Below, one piece after another: positions 34,830-46,600 of a stretch of 64,000 nt of DNA. The stretch spans positions 6,882,001 through 6,946,000 of the forward strand of contig OZ316892.1 of NCBI GenBank assembly GCA_973895155.1. The letters are read 5' to 3'. Every line of letters starts with the position of its first letter. Position 1 is the first letter of the stretch. The notes under the pieces were generated by a model, which saw only the letters and a list, made by a program, of their open reading frames with translations, had not been told where the DNA came from and did not search any database. Source of the stretch: Marsupella aquatica. Its lineage: Eukaryota; Marchantiophyta. The position numbers were made by a program, and so were the translations under genes.

Positions 34830-35304
34830 TGTTGAGCATAGACGACGATCGCAACGGCAAGCCCATGAACCATCCAACGCACAATAGTCGACACAAGAGA
34901 TACGTGGTTCACCTCCTTGAGGCTACGTCCACGGGAACACACAAGAGAGCTTTACTGAACTCTAAGCCCGTCGGCTATACCGAGTCTCCACAGTGTAAGC
35001 TCTCCCTATCTCTCAAGTGGCTCCATAACAATGAGCCTTGGTTCTACCTCTCCAAGCACACATGCCTCTTATGATATAGTGTGCAACTTAGTTGTACCTA
35101 ACCACATAGTTGTACCTAACCACATAGTTGTACCTAATCACGTAGTTGTACCTAACCACATAGTTGTACCTAATCACGTAGTTGTACCTAACCACATAGT
35201 TGTACCTAATCACATAGTTGTACCTAACCACGTAGTTGTACCAACCCACGTTGTTGTACCAACCACGTCATACCTAACCTAGACGTAAGAGTAAATACCC
35301 AACA
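34830..35304 (-). repeat. 5' LTR of the copia element
   Basis: 475 bp; I see no difference from the 3' LTR. In the coding direction it opens TGTTGGGTATTTACTC, then carries the 18-bp array (35270 to 35092), the TATA-like site and the R/U5 region, ending next to the PBS. Confidence 0.95.
35070..35079 (-). promoter_or_regulatory. TATA-like element of the 5' LTR promoter
   Basis: CTATATCATA on the - strand, 12 bases downstream of the end of the 18-bp array. This is the best candidate core promoter for the element's transcript. Confidence 0.55.
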
Positions 35305-35309
35305 CATGA

Positions 35310-35887
35310 ACAGACGGATCACAATCATTCTGATGAATTATAAACTTGAGCTTATACACTTTGTTGCCCCACATTGGAGCACATGAGAGGTATCCTATTC
35401 TTTGTTTAAGTCAATTGCACTCATATCTACATGCATTCCTCGTATTTAAACTTGCATGGTATCAAGTATTTCTTTTTTAATAGTTCAGTGCCCGTGGATT
35501 GCAGAAATATTGTGCCATTGATGCAAAGTTATGGCAGCTTCAAAAGCTGACCACACCTAGGATAGTCGCAAGGCACTTTGCACTCATGCTTCAAAACCAC
35601 AGGTTCCCTGTAAAGTACTTTGGGTAACCCATACTACTCATTTCACATGCAATGTAATCTGGCCATACAAAGTAGCATTTCGCATTTTTGGGAATTTTGA
35701 GTAGTAGTTCACCATTAGGGGTGATCTACAGCTCACAATGTAGATCTCGATGTTTCACAGAAAACCTTATCTAAAATGACTTGTCCACACAATGAGGAGA
35801 CGAGGTCAGGATCTTTAGCTCACCAGACCTATCCAACCTATATAGAGCTTCCAAATTTCTCCTTTGTGCTGCCTTCCCGGTTTGGAC
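35310..35887. other. Intergenic DNA, no gene recognised
   Basis: This is the flank of the copia insertion. No open frame or repeat here is supported. Confidence 0.45.
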
Positions 35888-36605
35888 TTGTCGGACAAAT
35901 AGGAGGATTTGGGATGACAAATGACATATGTCATCCCGGTCGATCCCGGTCGATCCCGGCCGGGTGACAGGGTCGGGGCGGGAGGATGTGAAGCCGGGCC
36001 GGGAGAAGGGTCGGGGGGTTGGCCGGGTTGGGCCGGGGGGGGGGGGTCGGGCCGGCCGGCCAGCCAGCCGGGAGTCGGGCCGGGAGGGGAGAGCCGGGTT
36101 GGGCTGGGAGGGGGGGGGGGAGAGCCGGGTTGGGCCGGGAAGGGGAGGGGGGTCGGGCCGGGAAGGGGGGGGGGGAGAGCCGGGTTGGGCCGGCAAGGGG
36201 AGGGGGGTCGGGCCGGGAGGGGAGGGGGGTCGGGCCGGGAAGGGGGGGGGTCGGGCCAGGAAGGGGGGGGGGAGAGCCGGGTTGGACCGGGAGGGGGGGC
36301 GGTCGGGCCGGGAAAGGGGGGGGTCGGGCCGGGAAGGGGGGGGGGGGGAGAGCCGGGTTGGGCCGGGAGGGGGGGGGGGGGTCGGGCCGGGAAGGGGGGG
36401 GGGAGAGCCGGGTTGGACCGGGAGGGTTAGGAGGAGTCTGGGACCGGGCCGAGAGGGGTCGGGAGAGTTCGGGACCGGGCCGGGGGTGGGTCGGGAATTT
36501 TTGGTCCCGGCCGGGGAATATAAGGGAATATTGGACAAATAGGCCATTTTTGGACGGACAAGTTGTCATTTGTCATGTCGGACAAGGACACATCTTGTCC
36601 GACAG
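35888..36605. repeat. Extreme G-rich array bracketed by inverted repeats
   Basis: From about 35,935 to 36,520 the + strand is a degenerate array of GTCGGGCCGGGAAGGGG and GAGCCGGGTTGGGCCGGGA units, with almost no A or T and G-runs up to 11. It is flanked by an inverted pair: TTGTCGGACAA (35888-35898) plus ATGACAAATGACA (35914-35926) on the left, and TTGTCATTTGTCAT (36563-36576) plus TTGTCCGACA (36595-36604) on the right. Long open frames in several phases (Gly/Arg-rich on +, Pro-rich on -) arise from the lack of AT and are not genes. The layout suggests a fold-back or TIR element whose interior expanded as a minisatellite. Confidence 0.7.
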
Positions 36606-36729
36606 TGAAAACCGGGGCTGCCTTGCAGTGGGAAAGGTTGATGAGGGCAGATGGTATCAACATGGCTAGGCTAAAAGCGACTGGCTATGTCAGAAAACGG
36701 GATGGACCATCCAAAATTGCACTTGTTAC

Positions 36730-36960
36730 TTAGTTGATATATCTTTTGTCAGGTATGAATTTCCACGTTTGTATGTCAAAAAGTACTTGGTCATCAATAT
36801 CCTCAGGTCCAAAAGGTAGTTCCTCAACATCCACTTCTGGGTGTTTATACCAAGGTTTGAAGAAAAGTCTTACACTGACCAATGCAATTTCCTTTTCCTC
36901 AGCCAGTACTGTCACTTTTGTGATTTTCCCAGTACAATGATAAGCCTTTATAACCCTTGG
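36730..36960 (-). pseudogene. Coding-like fragment, unrecognised
   Basis: The - strand holds a short, charged, protein-like frame with ordinary amino-acid composition (for example FFKPWYKHPEVDVEELPFG, then LFDIQTWKF) ending in TAA near 36,730. The frame appears to extend upstream of the first ATG to about 36,960. It could be an exon of a lost gene or a transposon-carried fragment. I do not recognise the family and see no convincing partner exon. Confidence 0.3.
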
Positions 36961-37693
36961 CAGGTTTTCCTTCCCCCGACCCCCTCCTCCCCAATAGAGA
37001 AAGAAAGAAAACTCAGGGTGGCTTTACAAGAACTGGGGGCAATTATGGTGAATATAAATCCTTCATGGCAAGCAATGGGCCCTAGAACATCAAAAAACAC
37101 CTCCAAGGGTGATCCAAACATTGGCTCCTGCATTCAAGGGATTTGTATTTATTGAACTTCATTTAAAAAAAATAAATCTAGTGTCTATCTTTATTACAAA
37201 CCTAGTTTCTTATGGTACAAAGAAAAGTGACAAGTGTCCCCACTTTTTGAGCCACCCTCGATATGCCTACACAGTACACCAAAACCTTTGGCAAGGGTTG
37301 AGAAATTTGAAAATTAAATGAACAACTTTCCCACGTACAAAAATAATGCAACCTGGTATCGAGTCGGGATGAAAAATTGTGTGCTCCAGTTAGGGGTTCT
37401 CTAAAGACAAATCCATCCTCTAAATATAGCTCGAGTCCATGCCGGGGAACAATTAAAGCTGCCAGATAGGGTGGGCCCATGGGCAGACTTATTTTGATAG
37501 TTTTGTCAGACGTTTTGTCTCTTTTAACCCTTGTTTCTCTTCTTGTCGTTAGTGCCTAGGCCCAGATATTTTGTTTTTCCTTTTTCAGTCCGAGTGGGAA
37601 ATGTCATTTGGTGTGAAGTAGAATTTCTAAGAATCTTATATGTCTAATTTTGTTAGAATAATAATTGATCATTACATCCCTCTGGATATTTTA

Positions 37694-38425
37694 GGATAAC
37701 CGTCAGATTATGGGGGAATGGGGTCTGGCTAGGTGGGGAACTAGCCACTGAAGACACGAAACACTGGCTAGTTTTAGCCAACCAACATTTTTTAATGGGG
37801 TTGAATTTGGCTAAATTCTGCCCTTTAAAAAACAGGCTACTCAGACCACTACAACATTGTTTAGCTGGATGCACAAAGCTAAGGAAGTTCCACGTCTTCT
37901 GGTATACTATATTAAAAACCTCTACATTAGGAGTAATCTCTGTTGATACGACATACGGTAGTCCAGGATATAAATTTGAAAATTTCACACAAGCAGTATA
38001 GTCTTAAGGTTCTCCCATAAAATTTTGGACATACGCATGTGAGCCGTTTGATTTGTGAAGATTTAGGTAGAAATATTCCTAGCAGCTTCGAATTTGACAC
38101 AAAGATAACATACAACAAGTCACAGGGTCTACTAATCTGACGGCTACCCTTATTCCAGTGACAGCTCACAGTGTGGATTTCATTGGGGAAACTTAAGCAA
38201 GAAAAATTCCTAACATCTTCTGCTTGCCAGAATCTGATGGCTAACCTTATATCCATGGACATCTAACAGTCTAGACTCAATCCATAAATTTTAAATCAAA
38301 AATGTTCATAGCATTTGTCTACTCCTTGCACACAGAGATACCATTCACCAAGTCATTGGGCCTATTGAGAATAATCTGACGGCTATCCTTTCATCTACGG
38401 GCATCTAACAGTCTAAAATTAATGT
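37694..38425. repeat. Dispersed AATCTGACGGCTA motif, three direct and one inverted copy
   Basis: TAATCTGACGGCTACCCTT at 38133, AATCTGATGGCTAACCTT at 38231 and ATAATCTGACGGCTATCCTT at 38371 are direct copies; the last two are followed at 17-20 bases by CATCTAACAGTCTA. An inverted copy, GGATAACCGTCAGATTA, lies at 37694-37710. Spacing is 98 and 140 bp. They look like the ends of small, nested repeat units. Confidence 0.6.
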
Positions 38426-38885
38426 AGAAAAAAATTCTCTTGTGTTCCCCTTCTCACTGGGTGATATGTAATGAGAAAAAGATTTTTAGAAGTCTTATAC
38501 TTTCACAAGTGTCACAAAGGTAACATTCATCACCCTGGCCAATTGAAAAAATAATCATAAAATACAGCATCCAAATGATCTCGAAATTGACCGTATTTGG
38601 AAATGTGATGAGGGGAGATTCCGACACCGCCAGAAATACAAATGCAGTACTGTATGCCATTCCTGCGACGATCAGAGAATCTTCCTATTTTCATTATTGA
38701 CTTTATTACGTTCTGCGGAGTTTTGCACGCATTAATGTGTACATTTGTATTTACTCGCGGTCAGGACAGACTCGACCTCTAAAGTTACCTTTCACCTTCA
38801 ATTTTGTGTAGCTAATCCCTGAACAAAAGTTTTGCTCCTTGATGGCCCCTCTTTGCCTTCAAAAATAAAAAGGTTAGTATGGGGA

Positions 38886-39778
38886 GCACAACATAGGACG
38901 TCGCAAATCAGGTGTTCTCTGGAGTTTTGTTTTGTTTTGTTTTGGAAAATTTAAATTTCATTTTGCGTGAACCCCATGGACAGGGGAACCATCAGGCCAA
39001 GGCAAGCAAAACCAGCACCCGCCTAGTGAAACAGGCCCAAAAGGCAACACAACAAAAGGGTTTGGATGGACCTCACCACGGGGGGGGGGGGGGGGAGGAA
39101 AGCAAATTCATCTGTCTATTCCCAGGGGGGGTGGCAGTACCAACAGGGTCAGATGATCCAAGGCTTCAGCCAGAACCGAGTGAGAATTAGAGCATCATGG
39201 ATGACCCGGGTCAAAGATACATCCTTTCCTAGCCAGCCATATGCTCCACAACACTTGATAAATTATAAAGATTCTTGATGTTTGAAAGTAACTGGGTCTT
39301 TTCAGCAAATGCAGTAGAGCAACCAATTTGAAATTGGAATCCAAGGTTCCTTCAACTATCCAACCTCTAGCAATCCTCCAACAGTAGCTGGCATGTGAAC
39401 ATATAAAGAATGAGGAATGGTTTCAACCATCCCAGGACAGATACCACAACAGCCATTAGTTTTTCCAATTCTCAGAGCCCATGAGGCAGTGAAGAGTCCG
39501 TGGGCAATGATGCGCCATAAGAACACCTTGGCCTGATATGAGAGATTGGAGGACCAGAGGTGTCGCCAGATAGAACTCCAGTCCTCCTCAGTGAATCTCT
39601 CCTCCCAGATATGGTTTAACTGAGAGTGGTCAGGACCTGCAGGACAAATCAAATCATAGATTCTGTAGTTTGTGACATCCGCTGATCCGCCGACGTGTGT
39701 TCTGTGGAGGTTTAATGTGACCAGAATGCTATGGTTGCGGCACAACACAGGGCGTCTCAAGTCAGGTGTTATGTGAAG
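38886..39778 (-). mobile_element. 5'-truncated LINE relic flanked by 39-bp direct repeats
   Basis: The - strand frame ending at 39356 carries a zf-RVT-like region typical of plant LINE ORF2 (WSSIWRHLWSSNLSYQAKVF, LWRIIAHGLFTASWALRIG, then a CCGIC...H cluster). A 3' UTR follows and ends in an A-rich AAATGAAATTTAAATTTTCC and (AAAAC)4 near 38,925. Imperfect 39-bp direct repeats beginning GCACAACA flank the copy at 38886-38924 and 39740-39778 (about 32/39 identical). They could be an unusually long target duplication or pre-existing tandem repeats, since a related unit follows the right-hand copy. The RT core is missing. Confidence 0.6.
39079..39096. repeat. Poly(G) run
   Basis: A run of about 17 G inside the LINE 3' region; assembly length may be unreliable. 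Confidence 0.85.
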
Positions 39779-40264
39779 GTTTTACGTGACCAGAATGCTA
39801 TCGGTTGGGTCATGGGTGCAAAATCTGCACTTCTCCATAAATACTTTTGCCTAACTTGGGAACATACAATTGGTCGCTTCAGATAAATAACTGAATTCAA
39901 AATCCTAATAATGGTAAGTCAATTCATGGGGCTGCTGTTGAAACCAAAACCCCCTAGGTTAAGTTTGTCCAAAAGTTGGGTTTGGTTAGAGTTGAGGACT
40001 CAACTTCCCCACAGCTGGTTTGAGACTCCCTATTGAGGTGGAACAAGTTTAGGCCCGGACAGACTTCAATGTTTGACAAGATGCTCAGATTGGAGCATTG
40101 GAAAATGGATGGACCAAACTACGAACCCTTTTTTATCTGTAGAAGACTTTTTCTTCATGTAATAACCCACATTTTTTGGGTAAAACATGGCCTTGGAGTC
40201 TTGGACCCTGGACCCTGGACCTTTTCACTTTCAGCTTTTGCTGCCAGTGGCTATGGCGTAGCTT

Positions 40265-40560
40265 CTAGATCAGAAATTGGTCTCGAGTGGTAAATGCCTG
40301 TTGCTTGTATTTAGATCTGAAATTTGTCAGGCTCATATCTCAAGTCGTAAATGCCTGTCGCTTTTGTTCTACATCTGAAATTTGTCAGGCTCATATCTCA
40401 AGTCGTCATGTGGTATGTGCATGTTGCTTGCATTTTAGATCTGAAATATGTCAGGCTCATATCACAAGTTGTATATGCCTGTTGCTTGGATTTTAGTTCT
40501 ATTTGTCAGGCTCATATCACAAGTTGTATAGGCCTGTTGCTTGCATTCTTAATATCCACA
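40265..40560. repeat. Minisatellite with units of about 55-66 bp
   Basis: Units start at 40291, 40348, 40414, 40472 and 40527. Each contains TGCCTGTTGCTTG, an AGATCTGAAATTTG block and TCAGGCTCATATC(T/A)CAAGT. A partial unit precedes 40291, and a diverged outlier lies at about 40,597-40,665. Two subfamilies (CTCAAGTCG and CACAAGTTG) are visible, with the first at the left and the second at the right. Confidence 0.85.
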
Positions 40561-40665
40561 GAAGAGGTATTGAAAAGATCTTTCAAACTATATATCTACT
40601 GTAGATCTATACCTTGTCAGGATCACATCTCCATTCTCTGTGCCTGTTGCTTGCATTCTGAATAT

Positions 40666-43600
40666 CAATTTTGCTGCATGGGACTCTTTGGCTCTTTGGT
40701 CTTTCTGGGCATCTTCTCTTGTGTTCTCCCCTTTCTTGTCTCTCAGAGTTCCTATCTCCAGTTTTGGAGCTTTTCGATTTTTGGCAGTGTGATACGTAAG
40801 AGAAGAGGTACTGAAAAGACCTTTCAGAGTATTCAAAGATTTTATGCTCCTGGGAAAGAACATTTAATGGTTAGACAATGGCATTTTTTCAAAATTCAAA
40901 ATTCAGAATCCCTTCAGACGGAGTGTAACATAAAAGCTCGATCCCCATGAGAGCCAGTAAAAATAGTAACTTAAGAAAGAAGAATAATAGCAAAATCCCA
41001 AAGTTGAGGAGTACCGACAAGGTGGATAGCAAAGCCATGGCATAATCAACATGCCCCAGAAAAGGGCCAGGATGACATCCAATCAGAGGCCAGACACGCA
41101 GAAGGACAGTGGGGGATAAACCTTGGGGGAGAGCCCTGTTCCCAATGCAAAACAACAACAACAACAGTGAAGAAACGGCGGCAGCGAGGAGTGAAGCCCT
41201 TCAGCAAGAGCTCCAAAGGGAACCATCACAAACCAATGATTAAAAGGAGACCCTATTTACATTCACTAAAAGTATAAGCCATCAGTGTACTGTCCAACTT
41301 CACTTAGCTACCCTCAAAATAGAAAATGCCTGCTTCACTCAATAGTGCCCTGTGTCAATAATAAAACAAGCTCCTTGTCAGTCCAAATGTGATGCTCCAG
41401 AAATGGTGGGCTGGAAAATTTTGGAGGCAGGAAATGGGAAGGAGATTAAACTCAAGACACAACAGCCTGAAATACTTTATATGAAGGTCCCCTGAAAATG
41501 GCGTTATCTGTTGAAATTAACTGCAAACACATATTTTGGCTTGGTTAAAATAAAATTCTAGAAAATAAACTAAGAATACTCCTTATTTTGGAGAATATAA
41601 TAAATAATTATTGAATCTTCCATATACACTTTATATTGTATACTCCTCATACACTTTATTTTGGAGATATTTTTTGATGGCTACGTGTGAAAAAGTGTAA
41701 AATTAACAGTTTGCAGCCGAGATTCTTCAACCAAGTTACCACTACCGTACATAAATATCAAGTTTGGATAAAAACAAGTGCTGCATCATATGAGCAACAC
41801 ACATTATAGTTTTCTGCAAAGTTTGGCATGAGGGGTGAGTGGCCTGCAGTTCTATTGAATAGTGAGTACTCCAAGGGAACTGGTCTCCTGGCAGGGTACA
41901 CAGGGGTGTGAGTAGCGGTGAGGTGAAACTCATTTTTCATGCTGGGGGGGGGTGGTCAGAAACACAACTCTGCCTTTGGTTCTACTCTATGCACGCAGGA
42001 GGATATACACAGACTTTTTACAGAAAAATTTGTAAAAGGTGACTGGCAGGGGGGCTATGGTGGCCAGGGCAATTTGCCATAACTTTCTCCAGATAATTTT
42101 TTAGGGATGATTTAATATTTAAATTTGTGAGTTTTGGCCCGATACTATTCACCAATGCAGTTTCCATTAAACTCTATTATTCTAGCTAAGTTTGCACGAG
42201 TAAGCCTGACTAAAGCGAGGCTATCAAATTGAGTGTACTTTAGGATCACAGCTATTTCATTCCAATCGAAGCTGTATTCTATACTAAGAATGGCTATACT
42301 ATTCTGGGATTCATCTCCATTCTTTTGAGAGTAGATTGACTTGATTATTTGGTACCTTAGCGTAGACTTTTAGAATTGAATGAGAATGAAGACTTTACTC
42401 ATCAGTGACTCTTCATTATTAATCTCCAGAAAAGTATTTCGTTGGTGTTTATTGTTGTTATAATTATTACAGTTAAAGATTAAGGCGCATCTGAATTCCC
42501 ACACAGTTATTCTTCCCCTGTAAGGCGCATCCGATTCCCATACAGTTATTATTCCCTCTAATAATAATTATACTGAACTGGAGTTAAGGCCTTAAAAAGT
42601 TATTAGTACGGGAAACCATCAACTGTAGCATGAAAGCTGCCAACACTGTAATAATAATAATAACAACAATAAAGATAATGATGCGTTTGCTCGTGAGGTT
42701 CTGCCATTGCTATCTCTGTTTTTCTGAATTGTTTTGGGTATCGTAATTTTTTAAACTTCTGTCTCCAAAGGACTCAATGATTGACAAGATTGCTCCATGG
42801 CTAGTGCAACCAGAAACATATGTGTCCTTTCTATACTCTTCTTGTTTTGTTTTGAATTATGCAGTTCACACCTGAGTTGTACCAGGTCCTGGTTTTGGGG
42901 TTTATGGTAGTTGTATGTTTCTTTGCTCTCCTGGCTTTTCTTGGCCTTTTGGTTGACCCCCCTATATTGAGCCTTTTTCCTGAGGGATCATGTCTCCCGG
43001 TTGGGTGCCCTTTGTTTTTCAACAATTTGAAATATACTTTGAGCTATATAGATGAGACAAAAAAGGATATTTAACTATGGGGACAAAAAATGAAAAACCT
43101 AAAAATATGAAAGAGCTCAAAAGCTGCAAAAGAACCCTTTCTACAATCCCAGTACTTTTTGTGAAAGAATGAACATGACGCTCCCATAGCGTGTAGATAG
43201 GAAGCAACACAACCAACCAACGTGGATGTACTAATTAAAAACATTGTCATGGTATTGTGAGTAAAATGAGGTACATTGAGGTTGCAAAACTCAATGGGGA
43301 CAACCCACAAAGTTGGGTACAAAATCCTTGTGTATTCTAGACCGATGTCAGCATAACTCAAGTTCATTGATTTGACCCTATTTTTCAGAATTTAGAACAC
43401 CCATTTAAAAAAATAACAATTGCGTTGGTTTGCAATGGTAACTAACTTTTGGATTTGCTTGGGTTGAAGTGCCCCATTGATGTGCCCCAGGTGAAATGCT
43501 TTCCTGCTATCAGTCATTATTGTCCACATTCATATGATATTCCCTGGAAGGGAACGATCAGAGTACTTTGCTAAGTACGTAGTAATAAGTAAGTGCTATA

Positions 43601-46600
43601 TATAAATAGTACTGTAGTACAACTCCAGCACGGCGATCGAGGGCGACATCATTTCACCGTATTTAGTGTAGTTACCGAATTAGAAGTGCTCGAGTGGGAT
43701 TACGATGGAACTCTCGAATAATACCGTAATAACAAAACCTTTGGTTGCTGTAGTGACCACAAAATACCAGTACACTAACCCGTTTTGGTACGGTTACGAA
43801 TTAGTTGAGTAATCTTTATCTCTCCCGGGTTGGAAGACAGACTCGGTGACTCACCAAGAGGGTTAAAAGACCTTGGGGTGGCGTAGTGGTAAACTGGGTT
43901 GTGCATTTAATAATCAATTAGCAAGAAAGTGGTGCCCGGGCAAGATTATTTTTAACCTCCCCAAAAATGGCGTGCGGGAAAAACACGTGGGAGTTTTTGA
44001 GAAATGGATAGTAAATTAAATTCCAGATGTATTCTTGGAAGGTCTATTCCAAGATGGTGTACTGGGAAAATATGCAGGTACTTTAGAGAAGGAGGGGAAA
44101 TTCAATTCTAGACATGATGGCCTCTATTTTTTAAGTGAGGCAAAACACCTGAGTAAACTGTGTTATCTGTTGAAACTGACACAAACACATGTTTTGGTTA
44201 GGCATTAGCAAATTTACTGGAGAAAGCAGACAGAAAACAATTGGTTGTGGAAAATTAAAATGTCCACCCATGAAAGAATCGCAAGCCATACGATCGGAAT
44301 AGAGCAAGATTGGTTCATTGGTAAGCTCATTTGATGCCATTTCTAACCAGCTAAAAGAAATTTGGAGAAGTTGCAAGGAAATCCAGCTCAAAAGATGAGT
44401 ATCGACAATCTCCACTTAGATTTTGATTTTGATTTTACTTTTCAAAATTTAGTGTAAAAATGTGCTATCCAAGTAACTTTCAATGTTTGAAAGAGGCTAT
44501 CTGTTAGGATTTGACTCTAGTTCCCGACTTTAGTTAACATTGAATCAAATTAGGATAAGATTTGCTCCAGTCTAGATAGCAAATGCTCTTCCTCATTCTT
44601 CACATGTTCTTTCTCATTAACTATGGGTACTTCAGGAGTTTCTCCATCGTGGTGTCTTATTGATGTAATGTGAGATTGAGTGCGTTCATGTTTCGCATTT
44701 GCTATCTAGTCTGGAGCCGAAAATTTCTTACACTATCATGTGTGCAAGAGTTCATCCAAGCATGTCAACAACCTTGAGGTTTGTCCAGGAATGACTATGG
44801 GCACCTTAACCATGCAACTCAAATGGACCTTTCAAGACCCAAAGCTGTAACAATATATGCTAACCAAAGTCCAACTGGGTTCTATTGATCCAACTAAGTT
44901 GTTTGTCAATATGGTGGTCTCAACATCAGGTATAATTTTAAAACTCAACATCAGGTATAATTTTAACATTTTGTAGTGAATCTTTAAGCTGGGTTTGTCA
45001 TAAGTCAAATTAAATTGTTGGTGATTGAATGGCCAGAATACTAATTTCATAAACATTTTGGTTTGCATTCTACTAATCCTCCTCTTGCACACTGATGCCT
45101 TGTGAGCCTCATGGCTTAGTCACCCTACTTATAGTAATCTATGTCCAACCCTTACTCGTTCCAAAATGGTTTTGCCTTCCTTGAAGTTAGCCTTCTAGTA
45201 GAGGCAGATGGCTGTGGTATTAGTCCATTAGACAAAGACACATGGGCCCATTAAGAGTTGTTCAAACAACTTTAAGGATTGCAAGTGGGGTGCCTAAGGC
45301 ATTGAGTGACAAAGACAATCTAAAGTTTTGGATAGGCTGTTGTTTTGGTAGAGAGTCATCTTCATAGAGTGGGTGGTAGAGCTATGCATCAATTCAATCA
45401 AGGGTATCAATTGAAGGATGGATTGAGCTTGACCTCATGGTGCACCCTCTCAACTCTCCATCTTTCAACAGGGATTTAAGTAGTTGGAGCATTAAAGAGA
45501 CCGCCCTTAACTTTACACACAACTCAGAAGATATTTGGAGATTTTGCTACAAGCCAACATGATCTAGTCCAGTAATCTCCTTCACTGGAGAGACAACTTA
45601 TCAACCATCTGTAACAAGCTCATTCCTCGTTGTGAGTCTATCCTCAAAATGTCATCAACCCCATGTCCCAGAAGAGATGGTACTGGTTTACATTGACGAA
45701 TGCAGTTCTGCAGCTGAGACTAACACCTTCAGTACAATGAAAACGTACAGTTTGTGTGATAGAGGAGTAAATTGAGAGGCTTGACAAAGAGATGTGAGTT
45801 CTGCCAGGAATAAATCCAGGAAATCCGTAGTACTCCACTTGCCAATTCCGTTCCTAAAGAATCATTTAGTTTGGCTACTATGCCTAAATAATATCAAGTT
45901 TTTGATGGCCATCTAAAATGTTTTTGCAAAAAGCTCTAACGCACGTTATACATTCAGACTAATGTCACAAAAACCTGTTAACTTCATAAACAGACCTACT
46001 CTCAAGTAATATCTACTCCTGAGTAGGCCTACCACATGAAAGATTGGTTACCACGACCACTAATATCAAAGACGAGGAGGAACAAATAACTCTCTACCAG
46101 AATGACCCGTGACCAGCATCCTGGGCAAGGTAAGAAGCAATAGCCGATTACAATCACTAAAGAAAGATGGCAATGTCCATTATCTCAAACCAATCCCCGC
46201 TCATACATACACATATCATTCATGTTATACCCAGAACTAAGATAGCTTGATGAACGGAAGGCTCCAGATGCTGGAAGCACACACCAAGCTTTGTAGACTA
46301 TGTTAGGAGAAAATTAAATGAACCAGCACGTTAATCTACCGAACCAGTGACCAATGGTCATATCGTTCATGTACATATCTGCACTCCAGTAATGATCCTC
46401 TATCCAACCTCTGTTTGTACACATCAATAGTAAGCCGCCACCACGTGAAAGAATACTCGAAGTGAACCCTAAAATGTACAAGGGGTGATGCTGCAATCAC
46501 CAAGAACTAAGAACTCAGATTTCAGAAGTAGGGGATGGACCTGGGAGGAATGCGATCAAAACCTCCTCTGACTAGGAGCTAAAAATAAGGAGCTCGTAAT

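Larger units (their letters stand above)
28696..35309 (-). mobile_element. Complete Ty1-copia LTR retrotransposon with CATGA target duplication
   Basis: The element spans 28701-35304 (6,604 bp) and is transcribed on the - strand. It has two 475-bp LTRs, TGTTG...CAACA, which look identical by eye. It is flanked by CATGA at 28696-28700 and 35305-35309. Internal order in the coding direction is 5' LTR (34830-35304), PBS for initiator tRNA-Met, a leader of about 1.1 kb, gag, pol in the copia order (protease, integrase, RT, RNase H), PPT, 3' LTR (28701-29175). Identical LTRs imply a very recent insertion. Despite that, the frame is broken by one TGA between gag and pol and by a probable one-base frame problem at the extreme 5' end of gag. 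Confidence 0.95.

Noticed and set aside
28696-35309. A CRISPR-like interpretation of the regularly spaced 18-bp LTR units
   Set aside because: The units abut with no spacers, lie within an LTR and are in a plant genome.
35771-36669. Long overlapping frames (about 200-258 codons), Pro-rich on the - strand and Gly/Arg-rich on the + strand, in the G-rich array
   Set aside because: They exist in several phases at once because the sequence has almost no A or T to make stop codons. Their composition simply mirrors the repeat.
42831-43074. T/G-rich stretch resembling LINE 3' UTRs
   Set aside because: Resembles the other LINE tails in composition only; no A-rich terminus or zf-RVT frame is next to it.
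43876-43930. Pol III A-box-like GGGGTGGCGTAGTGGTAAAC
   Set aside because: No B box at the proper distance and no cloverleaf; too little to call a tRNA or SINE.
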